Origin: Butyrivibrio proteoclasticus P6B7
GTDB taxonomy: Bacteria > Bacillota > Clostridia > Lachnospirales > Lachnospiraceae
DNA length: 64,000 nucleotides
NCBI RefSeq assembly: GCF_000622085.1
Contig: NZ_JHWL01000003.1
Coordinates: 268,811-332,810, forward strand
Direction of reading: 5' to 3'
This document shows, piece after piece, positions 51,640 to 60,111 of this stretch. Every line of letters starts with the position of its first letter. Within the stretch, counting starts at the first letter, position 1. A program made the translations under genes and the position numbers. The notes beneath the pieces are model-generated. The model had not been told where the DNA came from, ran no database searches, and worked only from the letters and a program-made list of their open reading frames with translations.

Positions 51640-52740
51640 ATGAAAAAAGTAAGTTCAAAGTTGTTGTTTGCTTTATGCGTTGCGTCTTTTGCATTAGCAC
51701 TTGTGGGATGTAGTGGTCCTTCACACAGTACCACAGATGCTAAGAACTATGTTAGGGACATGAAAATTGGAAAGTGCACAGTTTCTTCACCAAGTACAAA
51801 TGAGCACAATGAGAAAACTTGGACTGTAACCCAGAAATCAACAGGAATTGTATTTGAAGTAACAGACGATTTTATGGGCGGTGGAATGATTGGCGGTGGC
51901 CATTATTCTTTAAAAGATAATTACAGCACCAAGATGATCGAGTACTACGAGGATAAGGTTAATGAGTATGAGAGAATAAGCCTTGTAAATGATATTGTTG
52001 TTCTTGAGTATTCTAATCTGGATGAGCTGAAGTCGGGATGCGAAGATATTGCGGAGCTATTTGATTTTCTATTTGAGCAATATGATGGTTTTAGTTGCCA
52101 GGTTAATATGCTGTATAACGGTGTATTTAAAGATATCATCGAGTTTTATCCTGAAGTTAGTGGAAACAGCATGGCTCATCGAACTCAGATAGTTAATGTA
52201 ATATATGCAAGTGATGTAAAGGAAGGCTTCGATTCCTTCTATACACAGGCAAAGGATGCATATTTGACGATTGGTCTTGCCCACGGAATTGATAGTATTA
52301 CTACGGAATTCTCGAATGAAGAAATTGAAGATTTTATGAATGGTGACAGGTATGGAATGGATCGAATAGTGACATATGTAGATCCTGAGGATGAAAAGGT
52401 TGCAACTGTTAGCACTAGTACAGTGACCCAGTATTATTTCTTTTATGGTGGACTGTTCAAATATTTAAAAGAGCAGGGGCTTGATGTCAGTGGCGATCCT
52501 TTAGATTTCACAGTTGAGACTAAGGATGGAAAGACCTGCGAATTTTCTTACGATTTTTATGATAAAAGCACTGATGAAACATATTATTTACTTGATGGAG
52601 AAAAAGTGTTTGATTCTCCTAAAAATCGCTTTAACTTAGATACGCGAGATCTTGAGGAGCTCTTTGGAATTAAAGCAGTAGAAATGGACAATGCCACAAT
52701 TGGAAAGAAAGAGGCAGCGGGCGAACTTAAGATTAAATAA
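51640..52740 (+). CDS. Lipoprotein of unknown function, 366 aa
   Basis: The ATG at 51640 follows GAGGTG and begins the signal peptide, so the longer frame from 51538 is not used. The lipobox ends at Cys24 (ALVGC). The mature protein is acidic with alternating strands and helices (MKIGKCTVSSPSTNEHNEKT, MIEYYEDKVNEYERISLVND) and no domain I recognise. The DNA is more AT-rich than that of the gene before it. It stands alone between the stem-loop array and a bidirectional terminator. Confidence 0.8.
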   Translation: MKKVSSKLLFALCVASFALALVGCSGPSHSTTDAKNYVRDMKIGKCTVSSPSTNEHNEKTWTVTQKSTGIVFEVTDDFMGGGMIGGGHYSLKDNYSTKMIEYYEDKVNEYERISLVNDIVVLEYSNLDELKSGCEDIAELFDFLFEQYDGFSCQVNMLYNGVFKDIIEFYPEVSGNSMAHRTQIVNVIYASDVKEGFDSFYTQAKDAYLTIGLAHGIDSITTEFSNEEIEDFMNGDRYGMDRIVTYVDPEDEKVATVSTSTVTQYYFFYGGLFKYLKEQGLDVSGDPLDFTVETKDGKTCEFSYDFYDKSTDETYYLLDGEKVFDSPKNRFNLDTRDLEELFGIKAVEMDNATIGKKEAAGELKIK

Positions 52741-52743
52741 ACT

Positions 52744-52779
52744 AAAGGTACCAGAGTTATTTCTGGTACCTTTTTTAAA
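52744..52779. terminator. Bidirectional intrinsic terminator
   Basis: AAAGGTACCAGA (52744-52755) pairs perfectly with 52762-52773 over a 6-nt loop, then TTTT. It serves the lipoprotein gene and the convergent FRG gene. Confidence 0.9.
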
Positions 52780-53583
52780 TTATTTCACATAATAGTGTCT
52801 TGCTATCCACTTAGACAGTCCTTCAAGTCCGGGGTACACTATACGTTCACTCATATTGAGCTGATCCAGCATGTCTCGGACTCTCCATCTAAGCTGTTTA
52901 TCTATCACGTACTTAACAGTATCCTCAGTATTATCTGCAAGGAACTTCTCGATATCATCGATTCCCGTAGGCACAACTGCAAAGAAGGAATGCTGATTGA
53001 TGATTCTCTGGTTAAGAGATGGTGGCTCAATTATTACCATTGCGGAGTCGCCCATGTCGGCGTCGTACTGCTTAAGACTGTTCCCCGTAAGCTCTTTTAA
53101 CATATCAACGGTGAAGATGGTGGAGTGCTTCTTGTTAACTGCATATCTGTAGGGTTCTGGCAGGTGATCTACCATCTCAGACATGTTGATCCTCCAGACC
53201 ATACAGTCATGATCGTCCATCTCTTCAAGGTTTTCCTCAGTTACTGCAAAGTTAAGAGCAACTAAAGCTGACTGAGTCCAGTCAAGAAGCCTTGTGGGAA
53301 GACCATAGTGCTGTCCTAAGATCATCTGTCTCCAAACGGAGTGTCCTATTGACGGTTCATCGTTTATGGCATATTTGGCAAAATTCTCCAATATGGCAGG
53401 CTCAAGTTGTTTCTGAAGGCCCTTACAGTTTCTGCTAAGGCTGGTGTACATCTTAAAGGATGAATCCTGCATACCTCTGTAGATATAGGAGCTTCTGTGT
53501 CTGTCCAGCGCAGGCCTGTATTCCTGCTCGGTAAGAAGTGGCAAAAGCTCTTCCAATGTGCCAATGTGAATCTCTTTGATCAT
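52780..53583 (-). CDS. FRG-domain protein
   Basis: 267 residues from the ATG at 53583, which has GAGGAAA 8 nt upstream; an in-frame start at 53640 lacks this. FRG domain hallmarks: SSYIYRGMQDSSFKMYTSLS with the Tyr-Arg-Gly motif, and GQHYGLPTRLLDWTQSALVALNFAV. FRG domains are found in stand-alone proteins of unknown function across bacteria and phages, some in defence neighbourhoods. No defence partner is visible here. Soluble. Confidence 0.87.
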   Translation of the reverse strand: MIKEIHIGTLEELLPLLTEQEYRPALDRHRSSYIYRGMQDSSFKMYTSLSRNCKGLQKQLEPAILENFAKYAINDEPSIGHSVWRQMILGQHYGLPTRLLDWTQSALVALNFAVTEENLEEMDDHDCMVWRINMSEMVDHLPEPYRYAVNKKHSTIFTVDMLKELTGNSLKQYDADMGDSAMVIIEPPSLNQRIINQHSFFAVVPTGIDDIEKFLADNTEDTVKYVIDKQLRWRVRDMLDQLNMSERIVYPGLEGLSKWIARHYYVK

Positions 53584-53663
53584 CGCAATTTCCTCTCTAT
53601 CTGTAACCATTTTACCATTTATACCTAAAATTTGATACAATACTAGTACACAGGAGGTACGAC

Positions 53664-54320
53664 ATGGAAGGATATAAGATTACAAATGATCAGGTTGAGA
53701 CCGTTTTAGATAAGAAGTTTATTAGAGTATTTGATCTTCAGTACGCAGAAGGAAGGCATTATTTTGATGCCACAAGGCGTGACAAGGATTCAATCGTGGC
53801 ATCAATGGACGAAGAAGCGTTCAAAAAGATGCTTCCGGACGCAGTTAGTTGTATAGTAATAGTTGAGGAAGAGGGCAAGGAGCCAAGACTCCTTCTGTCC
53901 TACGAGTACAGATACCCAGCTGGAAGATTTCTTTTAAGCGTGCCAGCAGGCCTCATCGATCCTGAGGATAAGGACAAAGAGAACCCTCAGATTGAGACAG
54001 CCATCAGAGAGATTCAGGAAGAGACTGGAATCGTGGTGGACACAGCTGTTGATCAGGTGTCTGTTGTAAGCCCTCTTTTATTCAGCACCCCAGGAATGAC
54101 AGACGAGAGCAATGGTCTTGTTCTTGTAATCCTCAGACAAAAGAACTTAAACCTTGACCAGACAGGTTGCAATGGCCCTGAGTGCTTTGACGGATTTGAA
54201 TTCGTGACCAAGGAAGAAGCAAGAAAGATCCTTAAAGACAGCGTGGATCCCAAGGGACATTATTATTCAATTTATACATGGGCAGCTCTTATGTACTTCG
54301 TTAACGACATGTGGAAATAA
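53664..54320 (+). CDS. Nudix hydrolase, ADP-ribose pyrophosphatase-like
   Basis: 218 residues. The Nudix helix AIREIQEETGI is intact, preceded by the VPAGLIDPED loop, but about five extra residues (KDKEN region) lengthen the GX5EX7REUXEEXGU box. The N-terminal ~60 residues form a separate beta domain as in ADP-ribose pyrophosphatases. Nucleoside diphosphate-X hydrolysis is likely; the exact substrate is not. CAGGAGG precedes the ATG. Confidence 0.87.
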   Translation: MEGYKITNDQVETVLDKKFIRVFDLQYAEGRHYFDATRRDKDSIVASMDEEAFKKMLPDAVSCIVIVEEEGKEPRLLLSYEYRYPAGRFLLSVPAGLIDPEDKDKENPQIETAIREIQEETGIVVDTAVDQVSVVSPLLFSTPGMTDESNGLVLVILRQKNLNLDQTGCNGPECFDGFEFVTKEEARKILKDSVDPKGHYYSIYTWAALMYFVNDMWK

Positions 54321-54393
54321 TCCCTCTAAATAAGCATGTTGATATATATGATTTTCTCATTTGATGAGAAAAGAAATTAAGGAGGCATGTATT

Positions 54394-55296
54394 ATGAAAA
54401 AACGATTGGCTTTATGTGTTTGTGTGGTGACTGCCTTCGCCATGATTCTTGGCGGATGCGGTAAGAAAACGGGAGACTCTGGGGAAGCAGCTAATGAGTC
54501 ATCTTCAGTAGAGGCCGCAGCGACAGCTTCGACTGAGGAGGTTGCAAGTGTAGAGGCAACTTCAGCACCGGAATCTCTGGATCCTATAACCCTTGAGGAT
54601 GCTATTACTGCAGCTATCTTTGAAAAAGGAGCTGACTACCGCCAGGGAGAGGTCGCTGGAGAAGGCCATATCATCATGGGACAGGAGGAAGTAAGCAATC
54701 AGGTTATCTGCTATCTTCTTACTATGTATGGTTCTTACGAGTTTGAGAATGGCAATTTTGTAAAGTGCGCTGGAAGTGGAGCAATTCCTGCAGTTCTTAC
54801 TTTCACCGTTAATGATGGCGTGTACGAGCTTTTGTATTACAACGAGCCTGTGGATGGCAGTGGATTTGTGGATTCAGTGAAAGATCTTTTCCCAGAATCA
54901 CTGTGGAGCAGGTGCATCACTATCGAAGAAGACGATATGATCGAGCTTACAAGACAGGAAAGAGCTGATGCTGAGGAATATCTTGGCACAATCGGAAGAG
55001 AGGATGCGGAAATCGGAGACTATGCTGACTTCGAGTATCTCATCGATTCTGATTATAAGATTTCTGACGAGGTATCTAACAAGATCGCCGAGTATCAGGT
55101 GGATGATCCAATTGCACAAAATTGTGATTTTTGGTACGGAGACCGTGAAGTTTTAGAGGAAAATGTCCGATATATATACAGAAAAGAATATGACAAAAAG
55201 CAAAACCAGGTTATTTTTTCAAAGATACTATATGAAACCGAGGAAGTTATTGAAATTTCTGCATATAGTTCCAAGACTGGAGAACCAGTAGGTTAA
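54394..55296 (+). CDS. Lipoprotein of unknown function, 300 aa
   Basis: The ATG at 54394 has AAGGAGG 8 nt upstream and starts the signal peptide; an in-frame ATG 33 bp earlier lies in a hairpin (TTTTCTCAT/ATGAGAAAA, 54352-54372). The lipobox ends at Cys22 (LGGC). A Ser/Ala/Glu linker is followed by an acidic domain (ITLEDAITAAIFEKGADYRQ, SNQVICYLLTMYGSYEFENG) I do not recognise. It precedes the DUF6033 gene by 64 bp. Confidence 0.8.
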   Translation: MKKRLALCVCVVTAFAMILGGCGKKTGDSGEAANESSSVEAAATASTEEVASVEATSAPESLDPITLEDAITAAIFEKGADYRQGEVAGEGHIIMGQEEVSNQVICYLLTMYGSYEFENGNFVKCAGSGAIPAVLTFTVNDGVYELLYYNEPVDGSGFVDSVKDLFPESLWSRCITIEEDDMIELTRQERADAEEYLGTIGREDAEIGDYADFEYLIDSDYKISDEVSNKIAEYQVDDPIAQNCDFWYGDREVLEENVRYIYRKEYDKKQNQVIFSKILYETEEVIEISAYSSKTGEPVG

Positions 55297-55360
55297 GCGA
55301 GTAGGTATACGTGCGCAGGGAAGCTATTGATATCTAAGTATCAAGGAAATGGAGGGAACC

Positions 55361-56119
55361 ATGAGTGTATCTGAAATCGTTGCTAATGGACAAAACGCTT
55401 ATGACGCAGCCAAGGCTGCGGGAACTAAAGAGACTAACGGCGTTAAGACTGGTAATTATGGAAAGACCATAGGAAAGGCGCAGCTTAGTGAAACTGGCGC
55501 CAAGTACTATGAGGAGCTTAAAAAGAAATATTCCAATATGGATTTTGTCCTTGTGAGTAAGGACATGAAGGACTATGCCAAGCAGAACGCCAGCTCTTTT
55601 GGCAATTCCAACAAGATGGTGGTTCTCATCGATGAGGAGAAGATTGAGAGAATGGCCACCGATGAGAATTACAGAGCTAAGTACGAAGGGCTTATCGCTC
55701 AGGCTGCAACTCAGATGCCTGCACTTAAGTCCATTGCCGAGCAGCAGGGTAATGTAAAGGCAATAGGAATGCAGGTTAATGACAACGGCACCGCATCTTT
55801 CTTCGCAGTAATGCAGAAGTCCTCTCAGGCTATGACTGAGAAGCTTGCAGAGAAAAGAGCTGCCAAGAAAGAAGCTGAGAAAAAGGCCGAGAAGAAAGAG
55901 CAGAAAGAGGAACAGCTCGAGAAGCTAAAAGAAAAGGCTACTGAAAAAGCCAAAAGCTTTGACGAGATAGAAAATGACGATGATGTTGAGATAATCATGG
56001 CCAATTCTATCGAGGAACTTAAGAGTAAGATTGAAGCCTACAATTTCAATCTAAGAGCAGACAGCGTTATGACCAAAGAGGAGACTTACGTTGGTCAGAA
56101 CATAGACTTTAAGGGGTAA
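55361..56119 (+). CDS. DUF6033-family protein
   Basis: 252 residues from the ATG at 55361 with GGAGGG 4 nt upstream; the ATG at 55349 overlaps that ribosome site. N-terminal VSEIVANGQNAYDAAKAA and a central LSETGAKYYEELKKKYSNMD, DFVLVSKDMKDYAK and KMVVLIDEEKIERMA are typical of this Lachnospiraceae family. A very charged Lys/Glu coiled-coil stretch (~165-210) follows. Function unknown, soluble, no signal peptide. 20 bp before a LytTR regulator. Confidence 0.83.
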   Translation: MSVSEIVANGQNAYDAAKAAGTKETNGVKTGNYGKTIGKAQLSETGAKYYEELKKKYSNMDFVLVSKDMKDYAKQNASSFGNSNKMVVLIDEEKIERMATDENYRAKYEGLIAQAATQMPALKSIAEQQGNVKAIGMQVNDNGTASFFAVMQKSSQAMTEKLAEKRAAKKEAEKKAEKKEQKEEQLEKLKEKATEKAKSFDEIENDDDVEIIMANSIEELKSKIEAYNFNLRADSVMTKEETYVGQNIDFKG

Positions 56120-56139
56120 AAGAAAAAAAGTTGGGGACT

Positions 56140-56838
56140 ATGTACAAAATAGCAATCTGTGATGATGAAAAAAGCTCTGCTGCTGAGGCGGCAGGGCTTT
56201 TAAAGGAGTATATCAGTGAACATCCACATTCAGAATTTGATGTGGATGTTTTTGGCGCTTCAATAGACCTTCTTGGAGCTATGGAGAAGAAGGTTTATGA
56301 TATCTTTTTCCTGGATATCTACATCGACAAGATGAATGGAATTGAACTGGCTGAAGCCATCAGGAAAAAGAATGACAAGGCTCATATAATCTTCATGACT
56401 TCTTCAAATGCTTTCTACAAGGAGGCTTTTAGAATCAAGGCGGTTCATTATCTTGAAAAGCCTATTTTTAGGGAGGATTTCTTTGACGCCATGGACAGGG
56501 TGTGCGTTGAGGAAGTGGCCAGATATATATCTTTTAAGGATGGAGGTCAGATAACCAAGGTTCTTGTAGATGACGTATTGTACATAGAATCAGAGGATCA
56601 CTATAAGAGAATTGTGACCAGTACTAACAGCTACCTTGTCAGGGGAACCATGCAGCAGATGATCAGTGAGCTGGCAGAGCCCTACTTCTATTCCCTTGGT
56701 GTAAAGAGCATAGTTAACCTTAAGAAGGTCCTTAAGATTACCAAGGATTCTATAATTATGGAAAATGGTGCTGATTTCAAGATTCCGAGAGGAACCTATA
56801 GACAGATAAGTGAGCAGGTGCTCAAGTTTTCTTTTTAA
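56140..56838 (+). CDS. LytTR-family response regulator (AgrA/LytR type)
   Basis: 232 residues from the ATG at 56140; GGGGA is only 3 nt upstream, so a TTG at 56131 cannot be excluded. Receiver domain with AICDDEKSS, phosphoacceptor Asp in IFFLDIYIDKMNG (~57) and Lys in YLEKPI. The LytTR DNA-binding domain (~130-230) has VDDVLYIESEDHYKRI and YSLGVKSIVNLKKV. No sensor kinase is adjacent. Its transcript would run antisense into the tRNA-Ser gene, only 6 bp away. Confidence 0.9.
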   Translation: MYKIAICDDEKSSAAEAAGLLKEYISEHPHSEFDVDVFGASIDLLGAMEKKVYDIFFLDIYIDKMNGIELAEAIRKKNDKAHIIFMTSSNAFYKEAFRIKAVHYLEKPIFREDFFDAMDRVCVEEVARYISFKDGGQITKVLVDDVLYIESEDHYKRIVTSTNSYLVRGTMQQMISELAEPYFYSLGVKSIVNLKKVLKITKDSIIMENGADFKIPRGTYRQISEQVLKFSF

Positions 56839-56844
56839 CAGAAA

Positions 56845-56933
56845 CGGAGTTGAGGGGATTTGAACCCCTGCACCGGACGAGCCGACCTACCGGATTTCGA
56901 ATCCGGACCCTTCAACCACTTGGGTACAACTCC
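56845..56933 (-). tRNA. tRNA-Ser (anticodon CGA)
   Basis: On the minus strand an 89-nt class II tRNA: acceptor GGAGTTG pairing with CAACTCC, anticodon arm CCGGA-TTCGAAA-TCCGG giving anticodon CGA, a long variable arm (TCGGCTCGTCCGG region), and T arm GGGGTTCAAATCCCC. The discriminator base is G, normal for Ser. No CCA is encoded. It reads UCG codons. The promoter is at 56946-56974. Confidence 0.96.
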
Positions 56934-56945
56934 AAATAGAGTTTA

Positions 56946-56974
56946 ATTATACTTTTTTAGATAGCCACCGTCAA
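56946..56974 (-). promoter_or_regulatory. Promoter of tRNA-Ser
   Basis: On the minus strand TTGACG (complement of 56969-56974), exactly 17 bp, TATAAT (complement of 56946-56951). The -10 box ends 12 bp before the tRNA. The -35 box lies in one arm of the palindrome at 56967-56998. Confidence 0.8.
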
Positions 56975-56998
56975 TGCGTCTTACTTGGCATTGACGGT
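56967..56998. promoter_or_regulatory. Palindrome between divergent tRNA-Ser and pfk promoters
   Basis: ACCGTCAATGC (56967-56977) is matched by its exact complement at 56988-56998, spacer 10 bp. One arm covers the -35 box of the tRNA promoter; the other starts within the -35 box of the pfk promoter. Followed by ATTATTTTG it could also act as a weak plus-strand terminator for the LytTR transcript. Confidence 0.6.
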
Positions 56999-57013
56999 AT
57001 TATTTTGTATAAT
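56985..57013 (+). promoter_or_regulatory. Promoter of the phosphofructokinase gene
   Basis: TTGGCA at 56985-56990, 17-bp spacer, TATAAT at 57008-57013. The predicted start is near 57020, 45 nt before the ATG at 57065. Confidence 0.75.
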
Positions 57014-57064
57014 TGTTAGTAGTGTGCATTTACAAAATTGATGATTCAAAGGAGGCCTTTTCAC

Positions 57065-58138
57065 ATGATGAGAATTGGTATGTTGACTAGTGGTGGTGAC
57101 TGTCAAGCTTTGAATGCAGCAATGCGCGGCGTTGTTAAGTGTATTGCGCACAGCGGCGAAGAAGTTGAGTTCTATGGATTTAAGAATGGCTATAGAGGAC
57201 TGATCTATGGCGATTTCCGTATGCTGACTTCCAAGGATTTTTCTGGAATTCTTACTAAGGGTGGCACAATCCTTGGTAGTTCAAGAACACCTTTTAAGAC
57301 CATCAGAGAACCTGATGAGAACGGCCTTGATAAGGTTGAGGCTATGAAGCAGAACTATTACAAGCTTCAGCTTGATTGTCTTGTGGTTCTTGGAGGTAAT
57401 GGATCTCAGAAGACCGCTAACCTTCTCAGTGAAGAGGGACTTAATATAGTTTCACTTCCTAAGACTATAGATAATGACCTTTGGGGCACAGATATGACCT
57501 TTGGTTTCCAGAGTGCAGTAGATGTTGCCACCAATGTTATCGATAATATTCATACAACTGCAGATTCTCATGGCCGAGTTTTCATAATTGAAGTCATGGG
57601 ACACAAGGTAGGATGGCTTACACTTAATGCAGGAATTGCAGGTGGTGCGGACGTTATCCTTATTCCAGAGATACCTTATGATATTGACAAGATCTGCAAG
57701 GCTATCGAGTCAAGAGATAAGAGAGGCAGCAGATTTACTATCATAGCTGTGGCAGAGGGTGCTATTTCCAAGAAGGATGCCAAGCTGTCTAAGAAGGAAT
57801 ACAAGGAGAAGATGGCTAATTACAAGTATCCATCAGTATCCTACGAGATTGCAGAAGCTATCGAGAAGAAGACTGGACACGAGGTTCGTGTTACTGTTCC
57901 AGGCCACATGCAGAGAGGTGGAGCTCCTGATCCATACGACAGAGTATTTGCTTCTCGTCTTGGAGCAGAGGCTGGCCAGCTTATTCTTAATAAGGAATAT
58001 GGCTTCATGGTTGCTTACAAGAATCGTGAGATTGTCAAGGTTCCTCTTAAGGATATTGCAGGTAAGCTCAAATATGTATCACCAGATGCAAGCATCATCA
58101 AGGAAGCCAAGACCCTTGGAGTATGCTTTGGGGACTAA
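57065..58138 (+). CDS. pfkA: 6-phosphofructokinase
   Basis: 357 residues from the ATG at 57065, 9 nt after AAAGGAGG; the frame upstream to 57038 overlaps the ribosome site. Phosphorylates fructose 6-phosphate. Motifs: MLTSGGDCQALNAAMRG, VVLGGNGSQKTA, PKTIDNDLWGTD and VMGHKVGWL, GGAPDPYDR. Lys in PKTIDND (Gly in E. coli PfkA) is the residue typical of PPi-dependent or mixed-clade enzymes, while GGNGS keeps the Gly of ATP enzymes, so the phosphate donor is uncertain. Confidence 0.92.
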   Translation: MMRIGMLTSGGDCQALNAAMRGVVKCIAHSGEEVEFYGFKNGYRGLIYGDFRMLTSKDFSGILTKGGTILGSSRTPFKTIREPDENGLDKVEAMKQNYYKLQLDCLVVLGGNGSQKTANLLSEEGLNIVSLPKTIDNDLWGTDMTFGFQSAVDVATNVIDNIHTTADSHGRVFIIEVMGHKVGWLTLNAGIAGGADVILIPEIPYDIDKICKAIESRDKRGSRFTIIAVAEGAISKKDAKLSKKEYKEKMANYKYPSVSYEIAEAIEKKTGHEVRVTVPGHMQRGGAPDPYDRVFASRLGAEAGQLILNKEYGFMVAYKNREIVKVPLKDIAGKLKYVSPDASIIKEAKTLGVCFGD

Positions 58139-58171
58139 TTTACAAGAAGTTTTGTTTGCGGAGTAGTTTTA

Positions 58172-59761
58172 ATGGGTTATGTAGCACTTTACAGGAAATT
58201 CAGACCACCGGTCTTTGAGGACGTCAAGGGCCAGGATCATATAGTTACCACGCTCAAGAATCAGATTAAATCAGATAGAGTTGGACATGCTTACCTGTTC
58301 TGCGGAACGCGCGGAACAGGTAAGACTTCTGTTGCGAAGATTCTTGCCAAGGCAGTTAACTGCGAGCATCCGATTGACGGAAGCCCCTGTGGTGAATGCG
58401 AGATGTGCAAAGAGATCGCAGCAGGCAACAGCATGAATGTTATCGAGATTGACGCTGCTTCCAACAATGGCGTGGATAATGTCAGAGAAATCATAGACGA
58501 AGTTTCTTATTCTCCAACCAAAGGTAAAAAGAAGGTTTACATCATCGATGAGGTACATATGTTATCCACCGGTGCTTTTAATGCGCTTCTTAAGACTTTG
58601 GAGGAGCCTCCGTCATATGTTCTTTTCATACTGGCAACTACAGAGGTTCAGAAGATTCCTATTACGATCCTTTCAAGATGCCAGAGATACGATTTCCATA
58701 GGATCACCATAGATACTATAGAAGGACGACTTCGTCAGGTAGTTGACTCAGAAGGAATCAAGGTCGAGGACAGGGCCCTTAGATATATAGCCAAGACAGC
58801 TGACGGATCCATGAGAGATTCCCTTAGTTTATTGGATCAGTGCGTAGCTTTTAATTATGGAGAGGAACTGACCTATGACAAGGTTCTTGGAGTTCTTGGA
58901 GCCGTAGACACAGAGGTGTTTAGTAAGCTCTTTTCCGCCCTATATGAGCAGAACGCCAATGACGCCCTAAAGATTCTGGCAGATATTGTCATCCAGGGAC
59001 GAGAGCTCTCACAGTTTGTTAATGACTTCGTCTGGTACTTAAGGAACATCATGCTTGTTCAGGCTTCAGACCAGATGGAGGATGTTGTGGACATTTCCTC
59101 TGATAACCTTAAGGCGTTAAAAGAGCAGGCCAGTGGCGCCAATACAGACACAGTAATTAGATTTATCCGAATCTTTTCAGAGTTGTCATCTCAGCTTAGG
59201 TATGCAACCCAGAAGAGAATACTTATAGAGATCACGCTTATCAAGATGTGCAAGCCTCAGATGGAAGAGTCAGAGGATGCCTTTGAAGATAGAATTAGAA
59301 TTCTGGAGCAGCACGATCATGAAAATGCCAAGCTTTTAAAGGGCATTCAGAATGGAAGCATCGCTGTTGCCAGCACTTTGGCAGCAACAGGGCAGCCTCC
59401 AAAGCCTAAGAAAGTTCTGGAAAAGGCAGTTCCTGATGATGTTAAGAAGGTGGTTGATAACTGGTCTAGAATACTTGCCAGAATGGACAACCCAATGAAG
59501 ACTTATCTGCAAAAAGCCAGACTGAGTCTTGGAAACGATGATAGATTGCAGATTGTATTTGACAATAAGCAGTTATCAGATAAATACTCAAATGGAGACT
59601 CTGCGGAGGAATTACAAACTTTCCTCGATGAATCAATAGGAAAGCATATTGAATTTGAAACGAGATTTTTGGAACCAGAGCAGAACTTCGAAGAGAATTA
59701 TGTTAATCTTCAGGCTATAAATTTTGATATAGTCACGGAAGACGAAGAAAAGGAGAATTAA
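58172..59761 (+). CDS. dnaX: DNA polymerase III subunit gamma/tau
   Basis: 529 residues. Clamp-loader ATPase: Walker A FCGTRGTGKTSVAK (~45-58), zinc-binding CEHPIDGSPCGECEMC, Walker B YIIDEVHML, sensor 1 FILATTE and SRC motif LSRCQRYDF. Domain III and a tau-type C-terminal region follow. 33 bp after pfkA and 2 bp before ybaB: dnaX-ybaB-recR is a conserved order in Firmicutes. I saw no A-run frameshift site for a gamma form. Confidence 0.95.
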   Translation: MGYVALYRKFRPPVFEDVKGQDHIVTTLKNQIKSDRVGHAYLFCGTRGTGKTSVAKILAKAVNCEHPIDGSPCGECEMCKEIAAGNSMNVIEIDAASNNGVDNVREIIDEVSYSPTKGKKKVYIIDEVHMLSTGAFNALLKTLEEPPSYVLFILATTEVQKIPITILSRCQRYDFHRITIDTIEGRLRQVVDSEGIKVEDRALRYIAKTADGSMRDSLSLLDQCVAFNYGEELTYDKVLGVLGAVDTEVFSKLFSALYEQNANDALKILADIVIQGRELSQFVNDFVWYLRNIMLVQASDQMEDVVDISSDNLKALKEQASGANTDTVIRFIRIFSELSSQLRYATQKRILIEITLIKMCKPQMEESEDAFEDRIRILEQHDHENAKLLKGIQNGSIAVASTLAATGQPPKPKKVLEKAVPDDVKKVVDNWSRILARMDNPMKTYLQKARLSLGNDDRLQIVFDNKQLSDKYSNGDSAEELQTFLDESIGKHIEFETRFLEPEQNFEENYVNLQAINFDIVTEDEEKEN

Positions 59762-59763
59762 AA

Positions 59764-60111
59764 ATGGCAAAAAGAGGTGGATTTCCAGGTGGCGGAATGC
59801 CTGGTAACATGGGAAATTTAATGAAGCAGGCTCAGAGAATGCAGAGACAGATGGAGGAGAGCCAGAAGGAGCTTGAGACCAAGGAATTTACAGCTAAGGC
59901 TGGCGGCGGAGCAGTAGAGGCCGTTGTTTTTGGAAACAAGACTTTAAAGAGCATCACAATTTCTCCAGATGCAGTAGATCCAGATGATGTTGAGATGTTG
60001 CAGGATATGATCGTAGCAGCTGTCAACGAGGCTATGAAACAGGCTGAGGAAGAGAGCGGAGCTATGATGAACAAGATGACAGGCGGTCTTGGTGGAGGAT
60101 TTCCATTCTAA
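59764..60111 (+). CDS. YbaB/EbfC nucleoid-associated protein
   Basis: 115 residues with a Gly/Met-rich N-terminus ([20 protein letters not shown]), then the family core [24 protein letters not shown] segment, [20 protein letters not shown] and [20 protein letters not shown]. Dimeric DNA-binding protein linked to recombination repair. AAGGAG before the ATG. The stop shares a base with the recR start. Confidence 0.95.
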   Translation: MAKRGGFPGGGMPGNMGNLMKQAQRMQRQMEESQKELETKEFTAKAGGGAVEAVVFGNKTLKSITISPDAVDPDDVEMLQDMIVAAVNEAMKQAEEESGAMMNKMTGGLGGGFPF

